From Marinilabilia salmonicolor JCM 21150 (GTDB lineage Bacteria > Bacteroidota > Bacteroidia > Bacteroidales > Marinilabiliaceae), in the NCBI RefSeq assembly GCF_000259075.1, contig NZ_AJKI01000010.1, positions 62,001 through 126,000 of the forward strand: a stretch of 64,000 nt of DNA, written 5' to 3'. Positions 26,528 to 38,000 of this stretch are shown here, one piece after another. The notes below the pieces were generated by a model that saw only the letters and a program-made list of their open reading frames with translations, ran no database searches and was not told where the DNA came from. Position 1 is the first letter of the stretch. Every line of letters starts with the position of its first letter. The position numbers were made by a program, and so were the translations under genes.

Positions 26528-29359
26528 TTAAAATGTTCCTTTCACGCCAATGTTAAAAAAGCGTGTCTGGGGTGCACTTCCTACATTCATTTCAAGGTGT
26601 TCGCGCTCTTTGGAAATAGTCAGCAAATTGTAACCACTAACATAGAAACTGGCACCCTGGATAAAAGAATCTTGAAAGACAGATTCAGAAAGATCGTAAG
26701 TTAACTGTACCTGCGACAGATTCACCCGATCAGTATCATACATCCAGAAATCTGAGTTACGGAAATTATTAGCACCGCTGCCAGTGGTGAGCCGAGGATA
26801 AGTAGCAGTTGCTTTGGTCACTTCTGTCCAACGGTTGCGCACAATCTCTGAATATTTATCATCGCCACTTACCCAATAATAGGAACTATTCTTCATACCT
26901 TTCCCGCCAAAAAAACCATCAGCCATAGCAAAAAGAGTAAAGTTACGCCACTTGGCTGTAAAGTTTAATCCTAAGCGCAGAGGGGTGTCCCAACGTCCCA
27001 GATAAACTTCATCTTTTACATCAATAACTCCATCACCGTTCTGATCCTTATATTTAATATCACCAGGTAGTGTTTCTCCAAATTGTTGCTCCGGAGAATT
27101 AGCGAGATCCTCTGCATCATTGAAAAAACCGAGATTTTCCAGGCCCCACAATGAATTTACCGGACGGCCAATTCTGGATCGATAATCATACTGAAAGTTT
27201 TCATCTCGTTGTGCAGCTTCCGTCTCATAATAAGTTCCGGTAACCCCTAAGGTCAAATCCACTTCACTGATTTTCTTATTCAGATACATACTAAAGTCAA
27301 ACCCGGTACGATCGTCAATGTTGTAATTTATAAGAGGGATAATAGAAGAAGTAGGATACCCAACCTGAGTAAAGTAAACAGGATATTCAGAATAAGCCCT
27401 TGCCAGAGCGCCATCCATTTTACCCATAAAGTAATTAAAGTTAAATGTCAGCAAATGATCCAGGAGTGCTCCACGAAGTCCCACGTTCAATTCCTTTCTT
27501 TTTACAAAAGTCATTTCCGGGTTATTACCACGTTGAAATTCGGTTGCGGCCTCACCTCCCAGATCTGCCCATGAATACCATCCTCCTCTTTGCAGAACAG
27601 TTTTATAGAGATAGTATTCATTTTCAGGATTATCAGGATCCACAATATCCATATCATGATTTATAATACCACCAGAAACGGTCAGCATCAGATCATCAAA
27701 AACACTGTTATCGAAGAAACTCTCGTTCACAGGGCGCCATCCCAATGTCACTGTTGGTGAAAAGCCAAGTCGGTTGCCCTCTGGCAGTTTGGTAGAATAT
27801 GGCAGAGCAGCACTGAAATCAAGGTAATACTTATGCTGATAGTTATAGGAGGCCTGTAGTCCAAGGTTAACATTCGTTAATCTGTGATACTGACCACTTA
27901 TTTGTCTTTGCCAGATGTTCCCTACAATCATTCCGAAAACATTATGGTCTCCATTAAAGGTGTGACTATAATCAAATTGACTTGACACATTATAGGTATA
28001 ACGATAAGACGAATTGCTCACCACTTCATTGGTAGCTTTTTTATCATCACCATATTTTACCACTCTGGAGATCAGGTCTTCTCCTGAATAATTGGTCCAT
28101 TTAGGCTCGAAAGTAGCATATTCATTAGTAAAGCTCTTGCTGTAAGTCGAGGCGTAGTCAATTCCATATTTGGTACGCATATGTAACCCTTCAAGTAAAG
28201 ATTTTAAATCCAAATCAAAACGAGTATTGAATTGAAACTGGCGACTTACAAAATTATCATTCCCTGCTGCATAAGCATCTGATACAGGGTTAGTAGTACT
28301 CAGCTGACTAGCACCAAGAAAATACTTGCCATCAATTAAATAATTACTGGTATTAATGGTATTCCAGGAAGGAATATCATTTTCCTCAAGGTAATCAACA
28401 GGAATCAATGGAGCTACACGATCCGGTCGAAGAGTTGCTGCAGAGCCCCACCAGTCAGTCTGAGCATTGTAAGCATTATAAAAGGTAGCGTTTGCATCCG
28501 CCTGCACCTTAAGAAACTCAGCAACATCAATGTCTATATTTCCTCGAACGAAAAACCGATTCGTATAGTTTTCCTCGGTATTCCCAACCTTCAGCAATGA
28601 GCCTTCCCTTGCATAACCGGTGGAGGTATAATACTTTACCCTCTCATTACCACCAGTAATCTCAGCAATTGCCTCCGTGGTATTGAAAAAGTCATCAAGA
28701 TATTCAGATGAATACATATCCAAATCAGGATAGCGATAAGGATTATTTCCGGTAGAAGTCCAGTATATATCCTCAATGCTGTGAATAGGATCGTTTCCGT
28801 CATTCACGCTTGCCTCATTATGAAGACTCATATACTCAGCCGCTCCAAGATACTTTGGATACGCTTTTGGAACATGAATTCCGGTATTCGCACGGATTTG
28901 AACTTTAGGCTCACCTATTTCACCTCTTTTAGTGGTAATCTGTATCACACCTTTCGCAGCACGACTACCATATAAAACTACCGCCGAGGGCCCCTTAAGA
29001 ATACTGACTTGATCAATTTCGGTAGGCAAAACATTGTTGGCATCGCGTACCATTCCGTCAACAACAACTAACATATCGTTCATACCCCAGATATTGCCAT
29101 TTACCCCACCGATCAGGTTTCCGACAAAAGCAAGACTGGTAGAAGTATAAGCTTTTTCTGTCATCTTGTCCACATCAATGAAAGAAACACCTCCCAACAA
29201 ATCATTTTCGTCAACAGACCGAAATGCGACCTTTACTTTTTTTTGTAAAGTATCTTTCTCCAATGTCAGTTCATCTGTGTCTCCCAACTGGGCAGAGGCC
29301 TGTAGTCCATTGAAAAGAAAAACTAGACCAATTGCGAGACCAATATATAAATATTTCAT
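26528..29359 (-). CDS. xusC: SusC-like TonB-dependent transporter, second pair (XusC-like)
   Basis: A 943-residue outer-membrane importer. It lacks the usual N-terminal carboxypeptidase-regulatory-like domain: after the signal peptide (to about residue 24) there is only a 20-residue stretch, then VKVAFRSVDENDLLGGVSF, which serves as the TonB-box region, and the plug (MLVVVDGMVRD, SILKGPSAVVLYGSRAAKG). The barrel ends in FFNIGVKGTF. The shorter length agrees with the missing domain and is a known SusC variant. It lies 27 bp after the first xus susD. Confidence 0.93.
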   Translation of the reverse strand: MKYLYIGLAIGLVFLFNGLQASAQLGDTDELTLEKDTLQKKVKVAFRSVDENDLLGGVSFIDVDKMTEKAYTSTSLAFVGNLIGGVNGNIWGMNDMLVVVDGMVRDANNVLPTEIDQVSILKGPSAVVLYGSRAAKGVIQITTKRGEIGEPKVQIRANTGIHVPKAYPKYLGAAEYMSLHNEASVNDGNDPIHSIEDIYWTSTGNNPYRYPDLDMYSSEYLDDFFNTTEAIAEITGGNERVKYYTSTGYAREGSLLKVGNTEENYTNRFFVRGNIDIDVAEFLKVQADANATFYNAYNAQTDWWGSAATLRPDRVAPLIPVDYLEENDIPSWNTINTSNYLIDGKYFLGASQLSTTNPVSDAYAAGNDNFVSRQFQFNTRFDLDLKSLLEGLHMRTKYGIDYASTYSKSFTNEYATFEPKWTNYSGEDLISRVVKYGDDKKATNEVVSNSSYRYTYNVSSQFDYSHTFNGDHNVFGMIVGNIWQRQISGQYHRLTNVNLGLQASYNYQHKYYLDFSAALPYSTKLPEGNRLGFSPTVTLGWRPVNESFFDNSVFDDLMLTVSGGIINHDMDIVDPDNPENEYYLYKTVLQRGGWYSWADLGGEAATEFQRGNNPEMTFVKRKELNVGLRGALLDHLLTFNFNYFMGKMDGALARAYSEYPVYFTQVGYPTSSIIPLINYNIDDRTGFDFSMYLNKKISEVDLTLGVTGTYYETEAAQRDENFQYDYRSRIGRPVNSLWGLENLGFFNDAEDLANSPEQQFGETLPGDIKYKDQNGDGVIDVKDEVYLGRWDTPLRLGLNFTAKWRNFTLFAMADGFFGGKGMKNSSYYWVSGDDKYSEIVRNRWTEVTKATATYPRLTTGSGANNFRNSDFWMYDTDRVNLSQVQLTYDLSESVFQDSFIQGASFYVSGYNLLTISKEREHLEMNVGSAPQTRFFNIGVKGTF

Positions 29360-29386
29360 TTTAGTCTTTTTTAGATTATCAATTTA

Positions 29387-31261
29387 TTACCAACCAGGAT
29401 TTTGATAAAACTCCGGATAAATGCTGACATCCTCTGTTTTTAATGGAAGCCAGTAATGTTTATTGGAAAGATTACGTGTAGTAATAATCTCTTCATCCCA
29501 ATTCATGACAGCATTTTCCTTCGGATCCAGGTCTGTATCAAGAGGCTCCGCACGATCAAATTCTTGTCTGGTTTTAATATTATAAGGATGTTCAGTAAGC
29601 AAAAGCCAGCGACGGAGATCATTGAATCGATGTCCCTCAAATGCAAGTTCCACAGCTCGTTCACGAATTAATTCATCCATAAAACCTTCCAGTGAAGAAG
29701 TATATTTATCAGCTACCGGATCTACTCCGGCACGTTCACGAATACTGTTCAATGCCTCAACAGCATTCTTTGAAAAACTGGAGGCTTTTCCCTGTGGCGA
29801 ACCATAGCCCTGAGCAGCTGCTTCGGCGTACATTAAATAAACATCGGCCAAACGCAACCATGTTAGATGAAAATGTGCAGAGTAACTATATCCGTATGTA
29901 TTATCCCAGATATTCGCACCAAGTGGAATAAACTTGTAGTTCAAATATCCTGTACGACTCGTTGTTCGAGGGTCATTGACATAGTTACCACCTGTATGAA
30001 GATTAGCGTACCTCCACTCTTCATCATCAGGATTGGTTATAGTCCCTGATACAACTTTTACTCCGTCATAGATAATATCATGGTAAAAACGTGGATCCCT
30101 GTCTTTCCATGGGTGGGTTTCATCAAAGCCGGATTCCTCATCATCAAGAGGCATTCCATTTGCCATCCCATAATAATTTACATAGTTAGCAGCAGGTGTC
30201 AGCACAATACCGTCTCCACTTGCCATTGGAGATGGCTGATATGAGTTCATCTGTCTCCAGTACGAATCAGGTCCGTAAGTTGGACTTCGAATAATCGCTT
30301 CTGACCCACCTGGCATCAACCAGTTCTTTTGAAGGGTATAGAATAACGAAGAGTAGTCTTCAAAATCAACCAGCGCATATTGCGTTTGTCCATTTTCGAC
30401 CATACTCAACACCTGTCCTAATGCATCAGCAGCTTTTTTGCACATCTCTGCGTCATAGGTTCGGGGGCCATTAATGCCGTTAGTCATTAGTGGGCTACCG
30501 GCATATAAATATGTTTTTCCAAGCATAGAGAGGGCCCAAATTTTGTTTGCGCGCAGTTCATTATTATTTAATGTTCTTGCTCCAACATCCGTATTATCCC
30601 AATCAATTGGCAAAAGTTCTGCAGCTCTTTGAAAATCAGCAGCCATCTTTTCTGCATTTTCCCGATAGGTTTCACGGGGCAGAGTAAGCGCCTCATCACT
30701 TGGAAGTACTGTTTCGATGTATGGAAGACCGCCCCAATACTGCGTGAGCTGGAAATAGAACCAACCACGCATAAAGTATAATTGCCCCTCAATGAGGTCT
30801 CTTTCTTCCTGCGTCGCATCGATTAACTTTCCTTCAGCAAGCGCCTCAAGACCCATATTAGCTACACGAATGCCGTACCAGGAACCACCCCAGATAGCTT
30901 TTTGAAATCTGTCACCTTCAGGACTCCAGTCACGATCAAGAAAACTGTCCCCTTTACCAATATAGTCGCGATAATTACCTCCATCAATACTGAAACCCAT
31001 CAGATACTCACCATTCCCGATGGTTATGACCTCGTCTTCCCCCCAATTGAATGAGCTCACCCAATTGTGCTTAGCCAGATCCGGAGTAATATGGTACATC
31101 CTTTCTACAAACCCCTGAAAATTTCTGAAATTTTTGTAGGCATCATCGGATGAAATAACCGATTCAGGAGCCTTGTCCAGATAATCTTCGCATGCAGTAA
31201 AACTCAAAAGAAATGCTACTGCTGTTGCGTATAAATAATAAATAAATTTTGTCTTCATCAT
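29387..31261 (-). CDS. xusB: SusD-like xylan-binding lipoprotein, first pair (XusB-like)
   Basis: A 624-residue SusD/RagB lipoprotein (LLSFTAC, then EDYLDKAPES). TPR segment IEGQLYFMRGWFYFQL and C-terminal block IRERAVELAFEGHRFNDLRR are diagnostic; it ends YPEFYQNPGW. The stop-to-start gap with the preceding susC is only 8 bp, so translation is probably coupled. Its role is capture of xylan oligosaccharides over the XusA-like porin. Confidence 0.93.
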   Translation of the reverse strand: MMKTKFIYYLYATAVAFLLSFTACEDYLDKAPESVISSDDAYKNFRNFQGFVERMYHITPDLAKHNWVSSFNWGEDEVITIGNGEYLMGFSIDGGNYRDYIGKGDSFLDRDWSPEGDRFQKAIWGGSWYGIRVANMGLEALAEGKLIDATQEERDLIEGQLYFMRGWFYFQLTQYWGGLPYIETVLPSDEALTLPRETYRENAEKMAADFQRAAELLPIDWDNTDVGARTLNNNELRANKIWALSMLGKTYLYAGSPLMTNGINGPRTYDAEMCKKAADALGQVLSMVENGQTQYALVDFEDYSSLFYTLQKNWLMPGGSEAIIRSPTYGPDSYWRQMNSYQPSPMASGDGIVLTPAANYVNYYGMANGMPLDDEESGFDETHPWKDRDPRFYHDIIYDGVKVVSGTITNPDDEEWRYANLHTGGNYVNDPRTTSRTGYLNYKFIPLGANIWDNTYGYSYSAHFHLTWLRLADVYLMYAEAAAQGYGSPQGKASSFSKNAVEALNSIRERAGVDPVADKYTSSLEGFMDELIRERAVELAFEGHRFNDLRRWLLLTEHPYNIKTRQEFDRAEPLDTDLDPKENAVMNWDEEIITTRNLSNKHYWLPLKTEDVSIYPEFYQNPGW

Positions 31262-31269
31262 GTATTTGA

Positions 31270-34200
31270 TTATAATGAAATTCTCACTCCAAAATTAAAA
31301 CGTCTTTGCGTCGGATAGGCAGTATTACCGCCTGTGTTGGACTCCCGGTCATCCGGCATATCTGTCCATAAAAACAAGTTGTTACCGTTTGCAAACACCT
31401 TCATACTGGTTAGCCCTACCTTTTCAACCCATGGCTGTTTATCAAAAGTATAGGAAACTTCAGCATATTTTAGACGAATATATGATCCGTCATAAAGATA
31501 TCGGGTACCTGGTGTATATCCACTGGGCAGTGTTCCCCACCTTGGCAGTGGTACATCAGCATCAGTGTTATCCTTTGACCAGTAGCTTCCTTCTTCAAAA
31601 GCCGTATTTTTAATTCCCCCTAAGCTTTGGAGACCAACATATCGTGTCACGTTATTTACTCCATAAAACTGTACAAAACAGCTCCATCCTTTATAATCAA
31701 CTCCAATCTGAGTGTTTACTGTATTTTCTGGAACACCGGTAAATCCATATGGAACCTGGTCAAATGAAGAAATAATTCCATCGGCATCGTAATCGAGAAT
31801 CATATAGTTTCCCGGAAGACGGGCGTCATCCTTCTCATCATGCGCAGTTGACCCATAAAGTTCATCCCAGGTATTGTAATAACCATAATCAACATGAGCA
31901 GTGGTCTGATCAATCGGCTTACCGGCATCCTTTTGGTACTCGGGGAGCAACTCAGGATCATCAGCTTCAATCACTTCGCTGTTTGCATGGGTGTAAACTG
32001 CATTACCCCACAAACGCCAGTCAGGATTAAGCACTTTATTCCATCGAAGTTCAATTTCATAACCACTTGTTTCAACTTCTCCCAGGTTGGCAGTAGGTGC
32101 TGTAGTACCATAATAAGATGGTACGGCCCGCCTGTCCCCCTGTAGAAGTATATCTGTTCTTTTTTCCGTAAAATAATCGGCTGTACCTGAGATGAGACCA
32201 CCAAACAATGCAAATTCAGCGGCAATGTCCATTTTTGTTGCCATTTCCCAATGTACATTTGGATTCCCAACTTGTGCTTGATAGAACCATTCGTAAGGGC
32301 TTTTTGCAGGATCGATTCCAGTCAGTGCCTGATTAAGTGCACCGCCATTTTCCCAAGTGTCCATATATAGCCATCTGCGGTCAACGTTGTCATCTCCGAT
32401 TTGGCCATAAGACCCTCTGAATTTAAGCATATCAAGCCATTGCAAATTGAGGTTTTTTACAAAGGGTTCTTCAGAGAACATCCAACCGACTGCCCCGGAT
32501 TGGAAGAAGCCAAACCGATATTCCGGAGAGAACTTTGCTGAACCATTGTAAGCCCCGTTATACTCCAGCATATAACGCTGTGCATAGTCATACGTAGCTC
32601 GATAGACCCAGTTTTCACGAAAGAAGGACAACTCACTTCCGGTGGCGAATTCTTCACGACCAAAGTTACCCATTGCACCAACGGAATGTTCTCCAAAAGT
32701 GTTGCTGTAATTTAACTGAAAAGAATAGTCTAACCTACGATAGGTTTCATCGTTATTAACTTCCCCTGCCGTTGTAGTCCAGGCAATATTATTCTGGTAA
32801 TCAAATTTATTATTTCCGTCAACGGTAACATCTGTGTAAACTTTTCCTGTTTCCGGATCGATCCATTTATGAGCATTATCTTCCCAGTCATCACGATCGT
32901 TAATTCCCCGGTTTACCTCCTGGAAACTATTATCAAATACAAGCTTTCCGTGAACACTAAGGCCATCAAGAAGGAAGTCTAAGTCCTGCTTTAACGTAAA
33001 GTCAGTATTGAGACGATCATTTGTAGTATGCCCAACACCATTCACGCTAAGGTCTTCCATCGAGTTAGTCGTAGCCTGAGATGGATTGGGATGATAGTAT
33101 CCAAACGAGCCATCACTGTATTTGGGTATAAACATATCTGGTGCAATCCCATAGAAAGCAGCCCATACAAGGTTCTCATATTCAAAAAAGTTGGTTCCCT
33201 TGGTTACGGCATGCGATCCGGAGAGGTTCACGGTCAATGTAGTTGATTTCGTTAGTGAAAAATCCAAATTGCTTCGAACATTCACGCGATTGTAACCAAA
33301 CCCTGTGTCATAACCCCGGTTATTGTCAAAACTCTTGTAAATATCTCCTTCATAGGTATAATCAAGACTTGTAAAATATTTTACAAAAGGAGTACCACCA
33401 GATACATTGACATTACCATTATAGGAGGTAGCCACGTCTTTCAACATGGCATCAACCCAATCAACATTAGGATAGCGTTCAGACTCTTGCAGATTTGCGG
33501 GCCACCGATACTTATCGATAACATTCTGAGGTTGGTAGTTAATCCATTGGTCAGGTGCATAACCAAGTTCGTTTGTGATAACCCGGTTGCGAAGCGTCAA
33601 TGCATCGTAGGAATCCATCAACTCTGGTAACTTAGAATATGTTTTCAGAGTAGTGCTTAAGTTAACATTAACATTGGCTTTCCCTTCTTTTCCTCTTTTG
33701 GTAGTAATCAAAATCACTCCGTTTGCACCACGCACACCGTAAACAGCAGTAGCTGAGGCATCTTTTAATACCGAAATGTTTTCTACTGAATTGATATCAA
33801 TCCCACTCATCGGTCTTTCTACTCCATCAACCAATACCAGAGGTTCACTATTATTCCAGGTGCTCACGCCCCGGATAACAATATCAGGATCCTCTTCACC
33901 AGGTTTTCCTGAAGTAGCCATTGTAACTACACCAGGGAGATTACCTGTGAGTGCCTGCCCCAAACTGGTTACACCTCCAGTACGTTCAAGTGTTTTGCTG
34001 TCAGCCTGAACGATAGAACCTACTACACTGGCTTTTTTCTGTTGTCCGTATCCCACTACCACAACATCTTCAAGGGCTATAGATTCACTTTCCAAGACAA
34101 CATCTACCTGTGAACGATTACTTACATTAATTTCCTGTGCTTTCATCCCTATAAATGAAACCACCAAAGTGTTGGCATCAGCAGGAATGTTGATAGAAAA

Positions 34201-34440
34201 ATTACCGTTCATATCGGTAATACTTCCGTATGAGGTACTTCCTTTAACCACCACAGTAGCTCCCGGAATTGGTTCCATGTTTTCATCAGTAACCACTCCA
34301 TTTACTGTTTTCATATTCTGAGCAGTCACACCTATACTCAGGAATAATAACACCAGAATCAAAACCTCCTTAAGGCGAAAATTAAGCCTTCTCCAGGAAA
34401 GAGGAATTGTCTGATAAAAACTACTTTCTCTTTTTTTCAT
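31270..34440 (-). CDS. xusA: SusC-like TonB-dependent transporter, first pair (XusA-like)
   Basis: A 1056-residue SusC protein. A 25-residue charged N-terminal stretch precedes the hydrophobic signal (EVLILVLLFLSIGV). Then come the carboxypeptidase-regulatory-like domain (VNGVVTDENMEPIPGATV, about 45-115), the TonB box LEDVVVVGYGQQKK, the plug (VIRGVSTWNNSEPLVLVDG) and the barrel ending RFNFGVRISL. It heads the six-gene minus-strand xylan operon. The leader is about 237 nt from a promoter carrying the shared operator-like element. Confidence 0.93.
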   Translation of the reverse strand: MKKRESSFYQTIPLSWRRLNFRLKEVLILVLLFLSIGVTAQNMKTVNGVVTDENMEPIPGATVVVKGSTSYGSITDMNGNFSINIPADANTLVVSFIGMKAQEINVSNRSQVDVVLESESIALEDVVVVGYGQQKKASVVGSIVQADSKTLERTGGVTSLGQALTGNLPGVVTMATSGKPGEEDPDIVIRGVSTWNNSEPLVLVDGVERPMSGIDINSVENISVLKDASATAVYGVRGANGVILITTKRGKEGKANVNVNLSTTLKTYSKLPELMDSYDALTLRNRVITNELGYAPDQWINYQPQNVIDKYRWPANLQESERYPNVDWVDAMLKDVATSYNGNVNVSGGTPFVKYFTSLDYTYEGDIYKSFDNNRGYDTGFGYNRVNVRSNLDFSLTKSTTLTVNLSGSHAVTKGTNFFEYENLVWAAFYGIAPDMFIPKYSDGSFGYYHPNPSQATTNSMEDLSVNGVGHTTNDRLNTDFTLKQDLDFLLDGLSVHGKLVFDNSFQEVNRGINDRDDWEDNAHKWIDPETGKVYTDVTVDGNNKFDYQNNIAWTTTAGEVNNDETYRRLDYSFQLNYSNTFGEHSVGAMGNFGREEFATGSELSFFRENWVYRATYDYAQRYMLEYNGAYNGSAKFSPEYRFGFFQSGAVGWMFSEEPFVKNLNLQWLDMLKFRGSYGQIGDDNVDRRWLYMDTWENGGALNQALTGIDPAKSPYEWFYQAQVGNPNVHWEMATKMDIAAEFALFGGLISGTADYFTEKRTDILLQGDRRAVPSYYGTTAPTANLGEVETSGYEIELRWNKVLNPDWRLWGNAVYTHANSEVIEADDPELLPEYQKDAGKPIDQTTAHVDYGYYNTWDELYGSTAHDEKDDARLPGNYMILDYDADGIISSFDQVPYGFTGVPENTVNTQIGVDYKGWSCFVQFYGVNNVTRYVGLQSLGGIKNTAFEEGSYWSKDNTDADVPLPRWGTLPSGYTPGTRYLYDGSYIRLKYAEVSYTFDKQPWVEKVGLTSMKVFANGNNLFLWTDMPDDRESNTGGNTAYPTQRRFNFGVRISL

Positions 34441-34681
34441 TGTAATTTTGGTTTATTTTCATTTACAATTTAGTTCTTCAAACTTACCTGTCTCATTCTG
34501 TTCTGATATAACCGAATACAGATTTCAGATTCCAGTACAAATAATCATCAGGTTGATAATCAAATCTGCTTTGCTTTTTCATGGTCTCATTTTTATAGTT
34601 AAACTTTCTATAATTTTATTTTAATTGTTTCCTTTCTCAACAACCACCCCTCCTTGGTTAACATTTCGAAACACTTTACAA

Positions 34682-34745
34682 CAAAAGTAAGATACACTAT
34701 TGTTACACCGTTTAAATTTTGGACATACAATTTTAAATTACAGAT
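34682..34745 (-). promoter_or_regulatory. xusA: promoter and candidate HTCS operator of the xus operon
   Basis: On the minus strand: ATCTG (34745-34741), ATGTCCAAAA (from 34726) and the -7 box TACTTTTG (34689-34682). The offsets of 19 and 37 nt repeat at three other promoters in this window. No TTG stands at the -33 position, as expected for an activator-dependent promoter. Predicted start is near 34677, leaving a leader of about 237 nt to the xusA ATG. The rest of 34441-35054 shows only a weak hairpin. Confidence 0.65.
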
Positions 34746-34991
34746 AAAAATCACTAACACCTCTTTATGAGCACCTTAAGGCGAGGGAGACAGAAGAATT
34801 ATTTTTCGAAGACGCGCAGGGAAGGAAGAGGTTTTAACATCAAATCTGAGCTTTAACTTTCAGACACACTAATACCCTTAAGTACTGACTTAATGAGTGT
34901 TAAACCCAATACAAATACTCAAAAACTAAAAACAACAGGAAAAAGAATCTATTAAGAAATGAGAAAACAATTATCAACAAAAGTAAACAAT

Positions 34992-35006
34992 AGCTTTCCT
35001 AAAGCT
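34992..35006 (-). terminator. possible terminator of the first HTCS gene
   Basis: AGCTTT, loop CCT, AAAGCT, 49 bp beyond the HTCS stop codon. On the minus strand it is followed by the moderately T-rich ATTGTTTACTTTTG. Weak stem, weak call. Confidence 0.3.
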
Positions 35007-35054
35007 GAAGTTTCATGAATTACTATAATGATATGTTCACACGTCAGGAAAAAC

Positions 35055-38000
35055 CTACTTGGATCCCAGGAAATCAGTCGGCGATTTTTTATAGTAATTC
35101 TTAAAGACCGTACTAAAATAAGAAACACTGGCAAAACCGCATTTTTCGCTAACCTCTGTAACTGAGTAATCTCCGGCTCTTAAAAGTTCCTGTGAATGAT
35201 GCAGCCTTACAGTCCGGATAAAGTCAGAGGGTGACTGATCTGTAAGAGATTTCATTTTTTTGTAAAGCAAAGAGGAGCTAACATTTAATTCACTTGCGAA
35301 TTCAGACTTCCCAAATTTAGAGTTGGAGATATTCGATTTTACCACTTCATAAGCCTTTTTAACAAACAGATCATTTAACTCATTCTCTGTCAGAGGAGCG
35401 TTCCGGTTAGCATCAATCAATTTCAGAGCTTTGTCACGGACAACCTTCCGATTGATAAGAATCGACTTAATTCTTCCCAATAACAGGGTCATGTCAAAAG
35501 GCTTTGTAAGATAAGCATCCGCACCAAGACCAAGCCCCTGAAGTTCAAGAGATTTTCCGGAATACGCAGTTAACAAAATTACGGGAATATGAGACGTTTC
35601 ATAGGTACTCTTAATCCTTTTGCACAATTCAAATCCATCCATCTCCGGCATCATAATATCAGAAACCACCATATCAGGAATTTTGTCCAGAGCCAAATCA
35701 AAAGCCTCTTTTCCGTTACCTGCCATCGAAACATTAAACGAATCCCGCAAAGAAACATAAAGAAAATCTCTCAATTTATCATTATCCTCCACGACCAAAA
35801 TAGTCATTTTGCCCACTAAGTTTCCACTTTCATTCTCTTTTGGAGAAGATGTTTCGTTTACATTAGCTTCAGAAATAAAAGGAGCGCCCGACTCTGAGGT
35901 TCCATTTTCAGAATCCTTCTCCACCAGACGAAGCGGAATTTCAACAGCAAAAGTTGACCCCATATTCTCTTTGCTATCGAAAAACACACGTCCACCATGC
36001 ATCTCCACATAGTTCTTTACCATAACCAACCCTATTCCAGAGCCTACTACTTCGGAATTAACAGCATTTTCACTCCGGTAAAATTCCTTAAACAACTGAC
36101 GTTGACCTTTTACACTTATACCAATTCCTTCATCAGTAACTTCGAGTAACCAGTGCTTTTTACTGCGTTGAAGGTTTATTTTCACACTCCCACCATCGTG
36201 AGAATATTTTATGGCATTGGAAAGTAAATTGTCAATTACCTTCTCCATCATTCCATTATCAATTGCAGTAAGAAATCCTTTCTCTTTGGCATCAAATGAG
36301 AGGGTAACGTTCTTTTGCCTGGCAAAAGACTCAAACATTACAATCCTTTGTTCAACAAAAGTGGCTACATCAACCATGCTAAGTTTCAATTGGGCCTTTC
36401 CTTTATCAACCTTCTGAAAATCCAGCAATTGGGTAGCTACATTTAAAAGCCCCTGAATCTGTTCTTTTGCAAGTGTAAGATAGTAAGTTCCTTTTGGGGA
36501 AAGTCCCGGTTCCTTTTCTATCTCCTCAACAGGACCACTAATTAATGTTAATGAAGTTCGTAGCTCATGAGCTGTATTTGAAAAGAAACGAATTTTCTCT
36601 TCAGAATGCAATTGTTGAATTAAATTAATATGATAACGAAAGAAGAAGTAAAACACCCCTACTATCAATAAAATCAACAAAATATAAAACCACCAGGCTC
36701 TCCAAAAAGGAGGTTTTATGACAATGGTCAGGCTGCGCTCATCAATAATCTGAGACAGGGAACTATCCAGCATTCTGATTTTCAACTCATATTCTCCTCC
36801 GGGCAGATTGGCAAATGTCAGCATACGGTTTGATGCCGGCAAACTCCAGTCCTCGTCCATTCCTCCCAACTTCCATGATATCCTGGACTGGGGGTCTGAT
36901 ACACCTACCGGCAACAACTCAAACGTGAGTGTGTTACGGTAGTGAGCGAGAACAATTTCGTTCAAATTATCCACAGGCATCTCTAAGTCAAAAACCGCAC
37001 TATCCCTGATTGTTCTTCCGGAAATAATAATATCCTGAATAAAGATTTCTCCAACCACCTCCTGTACTTCCAACTTTTCAGGTTTAAACATCAGGCCTCC
37101 CTGATTCGTTCCGAGCAACAATTCTCCACTTGATAATACAATACCTGCATCCTGATTAAAGGAAGCATTTGAAAGGGATAAAACCGAAGAGAAAGTAGAT
37201 ATTTTCCCCGTTTCTGTTGAGAACCGACACAACCCGCTTTCTGTTCCAAGCCAGTAAAATTCGTTAACCCGCGTAATACTATTTACAAAATTACTTGACA
37301 ATCCGTCACTTACTGTGAATTCATTAACTTCACGGGTGTCAAGATTATAATTCACCATGCCCCCGCCACTGGTAGCGCACCAAACCACTTCGTTGTCTAT
37401 CAAAAAATCATGAATAATAAATCCGTCAAGTAAAACTTCTATACCTCCTTCTTCGGTATCCAATAACACCAACCCATATGAACACCCCAGTAAAATCTGA
37501 TTTTCAGAAATTTGCTCCAACATATAAACAGGATGAGAACCAAATTTCTTAAGTTCTGTAGTCTCAAGATCATAACGAACCACTTCTTCAACAACCCCGC
37601 CAATCCATAAATCACCACTTTTATCATCTGTTATATCGAAAATAAAATCGCCAACATGTTCGTTTTGAAAGGATTTATCGTCAAATTTCATAATTTCATT
37701 TCCGGTCTCCCTGTCAAAAACAAAAATACCTGAACCCCAAGTCCCTGCCCACATTCTCCCCCGGCTATCTTCAAAAATGGAAAGAAATACCCTTGCCTCA
37801 CCACTGGTATTCTCGAAAAAAGTGCTCCAATTATCCTGATTTATATCCCATCTACTGATGCCATTATTTGTGGCAAACCAAATATTATTCTCACTATCCT
37901 CATAAACATCATTCACCACATTGTTTACAAGAGAATTAGAATTGTTAATTTGATGTTTTATCTCTTTCACAGCACGGGCTGTTTGTTCATAAAAGGAAAC

